13,162 nt of DNA from Propionibacterium sp. (GTDB taxonomy: Bacteria > Actinomycetota > Actinomycetes > Propionibacteriales > Propionibacteriaceae): contig JAAYAO010000313.1 of NCBI GenBank assembly GCA_012719335.1, positions 1 to 13,162 on the forward strand, in the 5' to 3' direction. Positions within the stretch are counted from its first letter, which is position 1. Every line of letters starts with the position of its first letter. The notes under the pieces are model-generated. The model had not been told where the DNA came from and searched no databases. It worked only from the letters and a program-made list of their open reading frames with translations. A program made the position numbers and the translations under genes. Positions 5,844 through 12,280 of the stretch are shown here, piece after piece.

Positions 5844-7073
5844 ATGTCATTGCTCCGCAAGATGCTCGCCGCCGGGTTTGCGGCCGGCGTCGCCCTGACG
5901 GCCCCGGTGGCCGCTCCCGCGTCCCACGCCACGCCCGCCCCCGCCGGGCCGGTGGTGGTGATGCCCGCCGAGGCCCTCCCGAACTCCGCCGATGCCGCAG
6001 CGGCATACATCATCGGCCAACTGACCGACGAAACCACCGGCAGGTCGCTGGGGACGAACCCCGGCAACACCGCCGACGCCGTCGTCCTGCTCTCCGCCGC
6101 CGGCCGAGCCGACGAGGCCGCCGACCTGGTGGCCTGGCTGGAGACCCGCGAATCGGTCACCACCGAACCGGTACTGGCCGCCAAGATGGCCTACGCCCTG
6201 CACGTCGGTGGTGGCGACGCCGAGGTGATCGACGCCCTGCTCACCAAGACGATCGACGGCATGAAGGAGGACGGCTCGGTGGGGTGGGCCTCGGCCTTCA
6301 CCCAGTCCTGGCCGATCATCGCGCTGTCCGCCACCGGACGTGAGGTGCCGCAGCCGATGCTGGACAGCCTGATGTCGCATCTGGGGGACGGCGGGATGTT
6401 CGGGTACCTCTCCTGGGGCAGCGACGAGTGGAACGATGACAGCGACGGCACCGCCATGGCCCTGTGGGCGTTGACCGAGGTCCGGGCCTCGCAGTGCGAA
6501 CTCGATCTGACCCGGGTCGACGCGGAGCTGCCGACCATTCTGACCGCCATTCGGTCGGCTCGTACCGACGCCGGTTACTGGACCTCCTACTCCCCGGTGA
6601 ACAGCACCGGGCTGATGGCCTTCGCGCAGCTGCGCGCCGGTGGGGACGCGGCAGATGCCGTGGTCTGGTTGGAAGCCCAGCAGCAGGCCGACGGTGGCCT
6701 GCCGAGCACCCTGAACGGCACCAGCTCCAACGTGATGGCCACCCTGCAGGGCGGCTTGGCGCTCGCCCCGGTCGAGACCGCACCGGTTGCCCCCTGCAAT
6801 GCACCGGCCCCCTCCGAGGGTGCCCCGATCGGGGACGACCCCGTCACCGACGGTGACCCGGAGGAAGTACCGGCCGACACCTCCGGCGACATCGGCACGG
6901 GCACCGGCGGCACCACGGCACCGGACACCACCACCGATGCCACCCCGCAGGACGGCACCACCGGTACCACCGGCGCCGACACGCCCGGCACCGACACCGG
7001 CTCGGGCACCGGCGTCCCGGCAGCCGGGGGCGCCAAGCCGTCCGGCCTGCCGGCCACCGGGTCGCCGCGGTGA
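5844..7073 (+). CDS. Secreted alpha/alpha-toroid (prenyltransferase/squalene-cyclase-like) protein, putative surface B12-binding factor
   Basis: The 409-residue product opens with a signal peptide (MSLLRKMLAAGFAAGVALTA, likely cleaved after SHA at residue 29). Residues 48-310 form repeated helix pairs with glycine/aromatic turns (SVGWASAFTQSWPIIALSAT, GMFGYLSWGSDEW, DGTAMALWAL, GYWTSYSPVNSTGLMAFAQL, QQADGGLPSTLNGTSSNVMA). This is the alpha/alpha-toroid repeat of prenyltransferases and terpene cyclases, without their catalytic DxDD or zinc residues that I can see. The same barrel forms the N-terminal domain of animal intrinsic factor and transcobalamin. A low-complexity Thr/Gly/Asp/Pro tail (about 318-400) ends in LPATGSPR. 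The start at 5844 follows AAAGG at nine bases and gives the signal peptide; an upstream frame to 5712 lies inside the riboswitch. First gene of the riboswitch operon; it overlaps the next gene as GTGA. B12 binding is inferred. Confidence 0.85.
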   Translation: MSLLRKMLAAGFAAGVALTAPVAAPASHATPAPAGPVVVMPAEALPNSADAAAAYIIGQLTDETTGRSLGTNPGNTADAVVLLSAAGRADEAADLVAWLETRESVTTEPVLAAKMAYALHVGGGDAEVIDALLTKTIDGMKEDGSVGWASAFTQSWPIIALSATGREVPQPMLDSLMSHLGDGGMFGYLSWGSDEWNDDSDGTAMALWALTEVRASQCELDLTRVDAELPTILTAIRSARTDAGYWTSYSPVNSTGLMAFAQLRAGGDAADAVVWLEAQQQADGGLPSTLNGTSSNVMATLQGGLALAPVETAPVAPCNAPAPSEGAPIGDDPVTDGDPEEVPADTSGDIGTGTGGTTAPDTTTDATPQDGTTGTTGADTPGTDTGSGTGVPAAGGAKPSGLPATGSPR

Positions 7074-8044
7074 TCCGACGACGCCTCGCGGGCGTCCTCG
7101 GTGCACTCGCGATTGCGGTCGGGGCCGCCGCGGCCACGACGACCCCGGCGGCGGCCGATGCGGCCGGGGATTGTCTGGCCGACGGCTTTGTCTGGGTGAT
7201 CGTGCAGAGCCCGAACGGCACCCGGGCGGGCTGCGCGACCAGTTTCGGCAACGGTGAAGCGGCGCTGCGCAGCGCAGGTCACTCGATCAGTCACAACTCC
7301 AGTGGCCTGATCTGCCGGATCAACGGCTACCCCGCCGATTGCCCGGAATCCCCGATGCCGTACTGGGCGTATTTCCACGCCCCGGCCGGTGGCGCCTGGT
7401 CGTACTCCAACTTCGGCGCGGCCAACCGCACCCCCGGCGCCGGGACGGTCGACGGGTGGCGGTACGGCGACGGAGCGGCACCGAACACCCGGCCCCCGGC
7501 CAAGTCGGTGCCGCAGCCCACCACGCAGGCGCCCAAGCCGACCACGCAAGCCCCGAAACCGCCCAAGCCGACCACCCAGGCCCCGAAACCACCCGGGCCG
7601 ACCACCCAGGCCCCGAAACCACCGGCCACCCGGGCTGCCGAACCGACCACCCGGGCACCGGCCGAGGCCACCCGCGCCCCGAGGTCGGAGCCGAAGGCCC
7701 CGGCCCGCACCGGTGGGCCACGGCCGACCTCCCGGGCACCCCGCGGGGCATCCGAACCGGCCCGCACCGGTACCCCCACGGGCACTCCGCGGGCCTCGAC
7801 GGGCAGTTCCGCGCAGGCCTCGCCCACCCCCGGCAGCACGACACCCCCGGCGTCCCCGTCCCCCGGCGCCGTCTCCCCCGATCCCTCCGGCGCTCCGAGC
7901 AGCGCACCCGGCGGTGAGCCGATGGCGACCATCGCCGAGCAGGACTCACCCAACGGGTTGCTGGTCACCGCCGGGGTCGTCGGGTTGGCCACCGCGGGCA
8001 CCACCGGGGTACTGCTGCTGCGACGACGTGGCGGGGCGGGGTGA
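7070..8044 (+). CDS. Secreted membrane-anchored protein with DUF4430-like domain and Pro-rich stalk (SCO2322-like)
   Basis: GTG start at 7070, overlapping the previous stop. The 324-residue product has a signal peptide (IRRRLAGVLGALAIAVGAAA, cleavage near PAAADA) and a compact domain at about 34-135. Its features are four cysteines (C35, C55, C82, C91; probably two disulfides) and the blocks GLICRINGYPADC, YWAYFHAPAGGAWSYSNFG and GTVDGWRYGDG. This resembles DUF4430, the C-terminal cobalamin-capping domain of intrinsic factor. The layout also matches what I recall as the SCO2322 family next to ECF genes in Streptomyces. Then comes a stalk rich in Pro, Thr, Ala and Ser (136-290) with PTTQAPK repeats, and a final hydrophobic helix (296-317) followed by RRR. 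That predicts a cell-surface protein held in the membrane by its C terminus, with the domain projecting through the wall. Role in B12 capture is inferred from operon, riboswitch and fold. Confidence 0.82.
   Translation: MIRRRLAGVLGALAIAVGAAAATTTPAAADAAGDCLADGFVWVIVQSPNGTRAGCATSFGNGEAALRSAGHSISHNSSGLICRINGYPADCPESPMPYWAYFHAPAGGAWSYSNFGAANRTPGAGTVDGWRYGDGAAPNTRPPAKSVPQPTTQAPKPTTQAPKPPKPTTQAPKPPGPTTQAPKPPATRAAEPTTRAPAEATRAPRSEPKAPARTGGPRPTSRAPRGASEPARTGTPTGTPRASTGSSAQASPTPGSTTPPASPSPGAVSPDPSGAPSSAPGGEPMATIAEQDSPNGLLVTAGVVGLATAGTTGVLLLRRRGGAG
7517..7624 (+). repeat. In-frame tandem repeat encoding PTTQAPK units
   Basis: Four copies of PTTQAPK begin at residues 150, 157, 167 and 177 of the stalk protein, giving spacings of 7, 10 and 10 residues. 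The last two units are nearly identical at the DNA level over about 30 bp, which suggests recent slippage or duplication. The repeat lengthens the extracellular stalk. Confidence 0.8.
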
Positions 8045-9135
8045 GCAGACAACGCCGCATCCACCCCTGGGCGTGGTGGGGCTGGGCGCTGTTGGTGGCA
8101 GCAGCGACCAGCCTCACCACCAACCCCTTGTTGCTGATCCTGCTCGCCACCGCGGTCACGATGGTGGCGGTGGTGCGCCGCGGTGACTCGATCTGGGCCC
8201 GCGGACTGTGGGCCTATTACGTGTTCGCCGGCGTGATCATCGCCTTCCGGCTGTTCATCCACATCATCTTCGGCAACACCTCATCCACCGCCACGGTGTT
8301 GTTCACGCTGCCGAGGGTCGAACTGCCCGAGTGGATGGTCGGGATCACCCTCGGCGGCCCGGTCGGCGCCGAGCAACTCCTCGCGGCGACCTATTCGGCC
8401 ATGCAACTGGCGGTGCTGATCATCTGTGTCGGGGCGGCGAATGCCCTGGCCAACCCGCGTCGGGCGTTGCGTTCGGTGCCCAGTGCGCTGTACGAAGTGT
8501 CGGTGGTGATCGTGGTGGGTATGACGATGGCGCCGCAACTGGTGCTCAGTGCGGTGCGGGTGCGCCGGGCCCGCCGGTTGCGGGGCCGGACGACCACCGC
8601 CTCGGTGATCCTGCCGGTTCTGAAGGACGCGATCGAGCGTTCCCTGGGCTTGGCGGCGGGGATGGAGTCGCGCGGTTTCGGTTCGACCCGCCGGGCCACC
8701 GGACGCCGCTGGTCGACGGTGCTGATGGTGCTCGGGTCGGCCGCGTTGATTCTGGGTGGTTATCTGCTGTTGGCCAGCGGCGACGTGTTCGCGACCCACA
8801 CCCGGCTGCACCCGGCCGCCCCCTGGACGATCCTGGCCGGGGTCGGCTGTGTGGTGGCCGGGCTGTGGGCCAGCGGCCGGCAACTGCGCGTCACCCGCTA
8901 CCGCCCCGACCCGTGGCGACTGCCCGAATGGGCGGTGTTGGCCTGCGGGCTGGCGGCGTTGCTCATGATGATCGTCCAGTTGCGCACCGACCCGGGGCTG
9001 CTGCGGCCGGTCACCAGCCCGCTGGGCTGGCCCCCGCTCCCGGTCTTGGTGTTGCCCGGTGTCCTGGCCGCGGCGGCGCCGATGGTGATCGATCCGCGCG
9101 GCCGGATGCCCCGTCCGGTGGTGGTGGCCCGATGA
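8041..9135 (+). CDS. ecfT: ECF transporter transmembrane component EcfT (CbiQ family)
   Basis: EcfT is the membrane scaffold that links the ATPases to the substrate-binding S component in energy-coupling-factor importers. The 364-residue product has several hydrophobic segments (about 12-45, 58-77, 118-137, 152-170, then more after 228). Between them it has the two cytoplasmic coupling signatures of the family: VRRARRLRG (174-182, the AxxxRG motif) and GMESRGFG (207-214, the second xRG motif), which insert into the ATPase grooves. It is longer than typical EcfT (about 260 aa): residues 225-364 add four further hydrophobic stretches. GTG start at 8041 overlaps the upstream stop as GTGA. The stop overlaps the ATPase start as ATGA. 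Confidence 0.9.
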   Translation: MSRQRRIHPWAWWGWALLVAAATSLTTNPLLLILLATAVTMVAVVRRGDSIWARGLWAYYVFAGVIIAFRLFIHIIFGNTSSTATVLFTLPRVELPEWMVGITLGGPVGAEQLLAATYSAMQLAVLIICVGAANALANPRRALRSVPSALYEVSVVIVVGMTMAPQLVLSAVRVRRARRLRGRTTTASVILPVLKDAIERSLGLAAGMESRGFGSTRRATGRRWSTVLMVLGSAALILGGYLLLASGDVFATHTRLHPAAPWTILAGVGCVVAGLWASGRQLRVTRYRPDPWRLPEWAVLACGLAALLMMIVQLRTDPGLLRPVTSPLGWPPLPVLVLPGVLAAAAPMVIDPRGRMPRPVVVAR

Positions 9136-10721
9136 TCACCTTCGATCAGGTCACCGTGCGCTACGGCGACCGTCCGGTGCTGGACGAGGTGTCGCTGACC
9201 ATTCCCGAGGGTGACCTGTGCCTGGTGGTGGGTCGCACCGGGGTGGGCAAGTCGACCCTGCTCGGCGCGGTCAACGGGCTGGTACCGCATTTCACCGGCG
9301 GCACCCTGGCCGGCCGGGTACTGGTCAACGGCCGCGACACCCGCACCCACCGGCCCCGGGATCTGGCCGATGTGGTCGGCATGGTCACCCAGGATCCGGT
9401 GCGTTCCTTCGTCACCGACAACGTCGAGGAGGAGATCGCCTTCGGAATGGAACAACTCGGCATCGAGCCGCGGGCGATGCGCAAACGTGTCGAGGAGACC
9501 CTCGACCTGATGGGCATCGCCGACCTGCGCGATCGCACCCTCACCGACCTGTCCGGTGGGCAACAGCAACGCGTCGCGATCGCGGCGGTGCTGGCCGCCC
9601 AACCACGCATCCTGGTGCTGGACGAACCCACCTCCGCGCTCGACCCGACCGCCGCCCAGGACGTCCTGTCCGCGCTGACCACCCTGGTGCACGAGGTCGG
9701 GATGACGGTGTTGCTGGCCGAACACCGACTGGAGCGGGTGATGCACGCCGCCGACTCGGTGCTGTGGCTGCCCGGGGACGGTTCGGCCGAGGTCGGCCCC
9801 GCCGCCGAGGTGTTGGCCCGCGCCGATGTGCACCCACCGCTGGCCGACCTGGCCGTCACCCTCGGCTGGCCGACCGTGCCGTTGTCGGTGCGCGAGGCCC
9901 GGCGCCGGGTGGCCGCCGAGGGCATCACGCTCAGCCCACCCGGCCCCCTGCCCCGGCCGAACGGGCACACCGAACGGCTCCGCGCCGAGCGGGTCACCGT
10001 GCGCTACGGCAACCTCACCGCGGTGCACGAGGCCGACCTGTCGATCACCGACGGCGAGATCGTCGCCCTGATGGGCCGCAACGGGGCCGGCAAGTCGTCG
10101 CTGCTGTGGGCCCTGCAGGGCAGCCTGCGCAGCACCGGCACGATCACCGTGGCCGGGGTCGACCCGCGCACCCTGAAACCGCACACCGTCCGTCACCATG
10201 TCGCGCTGGTGCCCCAGAACGCCGGTGATCTGCTGTACCTGAGCACCGTCGGCGACGAATGCCGCACCGCCGACACCGAGTCGGGGGCGGCCCCCGGCAC
10301 CGCCCGGTCGATTCTGAACCGGCTGGCCATCGACCTGCCCGAGGAGCAACACCCCGGTGACCTGTCCGAGGGCCAGAAACTGGCCCTGGTGCTGGCGATC
10401 CAGTTGACCCCCGACCCCCCGGTGCTGTTGTTGGACGAACCGACCCGGGGTTTGGACTACCCCACCAAGGCCCGGCTCAGTGCCCTGTTGGCCGAACTGG
10501 CCGCGGCCGGCCGCTGCGTGGTGGTCAGCACCCACGATGTGGAGTTCGCCGCGCACGTGTCCTCCCGGATGGTGCTGATCGCCGATGGTGAGATCATCGC
10601 CGACGGCCCGACCCGGGAACTGGCCTGCGCCTCCCCCGTCTATGCCCCGCAGATCGCCAAGGTGTTCACCCCGCACGAGGTGTTGACCTGTGACGAACTG
10701 CCGACCAGGTTGCAGCGATGA
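9132..10721 (+). CDS. Fused double ECF ATPase (two ABC domains in one chain)
   Basis: The 529-residue protein fuses the two nucleotide-binding domains that are separate (EcfA1/EcfA2) in many ECF transporters. Domain 1 has Walker A GRTGVGKST (34-42), Q-loop Q87, signature LSGGQQQR (140-147), Walker B ILVLDEPT with E165, and H-loop H198. Domain 2 has Walker A GRNGAGKSS (315-323), Q362, signature LSEGQ (411-415), Walker B VLLLDEPT with E436, and H468. All catalytic residues are present in both halves. The only departure is Glu for the first Gly pair position in the second signature. It hydrolyses ATP to drive EcfT and S-component toppling. The ATG at 9132 overlaps the ecfT stop. Confidence 0.95.
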   Translation: MITFDQVTVRYGDRPVLDEVSLTIPEGDLCLVVGRTGVGKSTLLGAVNGLVPHFTGGTLAGRVLVNGRDTRTHRPRDLADVVGMVTQDPVRSFVTDNVEEEIAFGMEQLGIEPRAMRKRVEETLDLMGIADLRDRTLTDLSGGQQQRVAIAAVLAAQPRILVLDEPTSALDPTAAQDVLSALTTLVHEVGMTVLLAEHRLERVMHAADSVLWLPGDGSAEVGPAAEVLARADVHPPLADLAVTLGWPTVPLSVREARRRVAAEGITLSPPGPLPRPNGHTERLRAERVTVRYGNLTAVHEADLSITDGEIVALMGRNGAGKSSLLWALQGSLRSTGTITVAGVDPRTLKPHTVRHHVALVPQNAGDLLYLSTVGDECRTADTESGAAPGTARSILNRLAIDLPEEQHPGDLSEGQKLALVLAIQLTPDPPVLLLDEPTRGLDYPTKARLSALLAELAAAGRCVVVSTHDVEFAAHVSSRMVLIADGEIIADGPTRELACASPVYAPQIAKVFTPHEVLTCDELPTRLQR

Positions 10722-11527
10722 GGCACCCGGCAGGTCCGGTGTCCGACGACGCCCCGCGCACCCTCACGCCGAACTCGGCGGTGATGGTCGCGATCAGCAT
10801 GGTGGCGGCCCTGGGCGCCTTCGCCTGGCCCCTGGTGGTGCCGCCGGGGGCGGACGTGCAACAGCAGACCCTGGCCCCGTTCGTCCTGGCGGCGATCCTG
10901 CCGCTGATTCTGGCGGTCACGGTGTCGGAGGTCGTGAACCGCACGATGGACGTCAAGGCCCTGGCCCTGCTCGGGGTGCTGACCGCGGTCGGTGCGGTGG
11001 TGCGGGCCCTGGGCGCCGGCACCGCCGGAATCCAGGGCATGTTCTTCGTGCTGGTGATCGCCGGACGAGTCTTCGGGCCGGGTTTCGGCCTGGTGCTCGG
11101 CTCGACCACGCTGTTGACCTCGGCCCTGCTGACCGCCGGGGTGGGTGCCTGGTTGCCGTACCAGATGCTGGCCTCCGGGCTGTTCGCCGCGGGGGCGGGG
11201 ATGCTGCCACGACTGCGCGGGTGGGCCGAGATCGCGATGCTGGCGGTGTTCGGCTTCGTCGGCTCGTTCGCTTTCGGCTGGCTGATGGATTTCGCCTTCT
11301 GGCCGTTGGCCGCCGGCCAGGGCGGTGAGTTGTCCTTCGACCCGGACGCCTCGATCCGGCACAACCTGCACACCTTCGCCCTGTTCAACCTGGCCACCTC
11401 GATGAGTTTCAACCTGGGCCGGGCGATCACCACCACGGTGCTGGTGGTGCTGGTGGGTCGTCCCTTGTTGGTGATTCTGCGTCGCGCCGCCCGCAAGGCC
11501 TGGTTCGTCGAACCGCCCGCCCCCTGA
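10718..11527 (+). CDS. ECF transporter S component, putative cobalamin-specific
   Basis: This is a 269-residue integral membrane protein with about six hydrophobic segments. The central part, with GRVFGPGFGLVLGSTTLLTS, then LPYQMLASGLFAAGAGML, is the pattern of the ECF S-component fold (helices that enclose the substrate). S components decide the cargo of the importer. The riboswitch upstream argues for cobalamin or a precursor, but the sequence alone does not prove it, and I cannot assign it to a named B12 S family such as CbrT or BtuM. A long N terminus (residues 1-20) precedes the first helix. ATG 10718 overlaps the ATPase stop as ATGA. A later GTG at 10739 is a less likely start. Last gene of the operon. 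Confidence 0.88.
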   Translation: MRHPAGPVSDDAPRTLTPNSAVMVAISMVAALGAFAWPLVVPPGADVQQQTLAPFVLAAILPLILAVTVSEVVNRTMDVKALALLGVLTAVGAVVRALGAGTAGIQGMFFVLVIAGRVFGPGFGLVLGSTTLLTSALLTAGVGAWLPYQMLASGLFAAGAGMLPRLRGWAEIAMLAVFGFVGSFAFGWLMDFAFWPLAAGQGGELSFDPDASIRHNLHTFALFNLATSMSFNLGRAITTTVLVVLVGRPLLVILRRAARKAWFVEPPAP

Positions 11528-11557
11528 CCGGCCCGGAGCACCGGTATCGCGGCCTTG

Positions 11558-11563
11558 TATGGT
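11558..11563 (+). promoter_or_regulatory. Possible -10 box of the superoxide dismutase gene
   Basis: TATGGT fits TANNNT and would start transcription at about 11570, giving a leader of about 33 bases with a GAGGGAG ribosome binding site (11591-11597). No recognisable -35 is seen. The 76-bp gap (11528-11603) holds no other gene. Confidence 0.4.
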
Positions 11564-11603
11564 GGCAACGGTTCGACAACCACACAACACGAGGGAGATT
11601 TTC

Positions 11604-12215
11604 ATGGCTTACGAGCTTCCTGATCTTGATTACGACTACGGCGCACTCGCCCCCGCCATTGCCCCCGAAATCATGGAACTGCACCATGGCAAGCACCACG
11701 CCGCCTACGTGACCGGCGTGAACAACGCCATCGAGCAGTTGGAGGAGGCCCGGGCCAAGGGTGATTTCGCCAACCTCAACAAGCTGGAGAAGGACGTCGC
11801 CTTCCACTTGGGTGGTCACATGAACCACTCGGTGTTCTGGAAGAACATGTCCCCCGACGGTGGCGGCGAGCCGACCGGTGATGTCGCGTCGATGATCGAC
11901 GAGTCCTTCGGTGGCTTCGAGGCCTTCAAGAAGCAGTTCAGCGCCAACGCCAACGCCGTGCAGGGCTCCGGCTGGTCGGTGCTGGCCTGGGATGCCTTCG
12001 GTCAGCGTCCGGTGATCTTCCAGCAGTTCGATCACCAGGGCAACCTGCCGGCCGGCCAGGTGCCGCTGCTGCTGCTCGACATGTGGGAGCACGCCTTCTA
12101 CCTGCAGTACAAGAACGTCAAGGGCGACTTCGTCAACGCCTGGTGGGATCTGGTCAACTGGAACGACGTGACCGACCGCCTGGCGCGCGCCAAGGCCGCC
12201 TCGGGTCTGATCTGA
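11604..12215 (+). CDS. sodA: Superoxide dismutase, Fe/Mn type
   Basis: This cytoplasmic enzyme converts superoxide to oxygen and hydrogen peroxide. The 203-residue product contains LHHGKHH, GGHMNHSVFWKN, QGSGWSVLAWD and the family signature DMWEHAFYLQY. Metal ligands are H27, H75, D159 and H163. H144 in FDHQGN occupies the place held by Gln in E. coli MnSOD, as in the mycobacterial Fe enzyme; the related propionibacterial enzyme is cambialistic (active with Fe or Mn). Metal choice is therefore inferred to be Fe or either. No signal peptide. The ATG at 11604 is chosen for the conserved start MAYELPDLDYDYGAL and the Shine-Dalgarno GAGGGAG; a frame from 11559 would run through the presumed promoter. 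The gene appears to be monocistronic, closed by the hairpin at 12231-12262. Confidence 0.97.
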   Translation: MAYELPDLDYDYGALAPAIAPEIMELHHGKHHAAYVTGVNNAIEQLEEARAKGDFANLNKLEKDVAFHLGGHMNHSVFWKNMSPDGGGEPTGDVASMIDESFGGFEAFKKQFSANANAVQGSGWSVLAWDAFGQRPVIFQQFDHQGNLPAGQVPLLLLDMWEHAFYLQYKNVKGDFVNAWWDLVNWNDVTDRLARAKAASGLI

Positions 12216-12230
12216 TCGACCGAGCACGTT

Positions 12231-12262
12231 CGTGGGCCGGCTCCTTCGGGGGCCGGCCCACG
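12231..12262. terminator. Strong UUCG hairpin, probable terminator between convergent genes
   Basis: Arms CGTGGGCCGGCTCC (12231-12244) and GGGGCCGGCCCACG (12249-12262) pair over 14 bp with a single T-G wobble, closed by a TTCG tetraloop. It lies 15 bp after the sodA stop and 18 bp before the stop of the convergent glycosyltransferase gene, so it could serve both. There is no real U-tract on either side, as is usual for high-GC actinobacterial terminators. Confidence 0.8.
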
Positions 12263-12280
12263 GTCAATTCCCGGCCCGGA

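Noticed and set aside
7514..7624. Possible CRISPR-like repeat
   Set aside because: The periodicity is an in-frame protein repeat without unique spacers.
8898..10676. Long minus-strand reading frame (592 codons) opposite the ECF ATPase
   Set aside because: Gly/Gln/His/Arg-rich low-complexity product with no domain, typical of the antisense of a high-GC gene; the plus strand has complete ABC motifs.
11527..11545. Inverted repeat ACCGG-N9-CCGGT after the S-component stop as a terminator
   Set aside because: Only five pairs with a nine-base loop and no U-tract.
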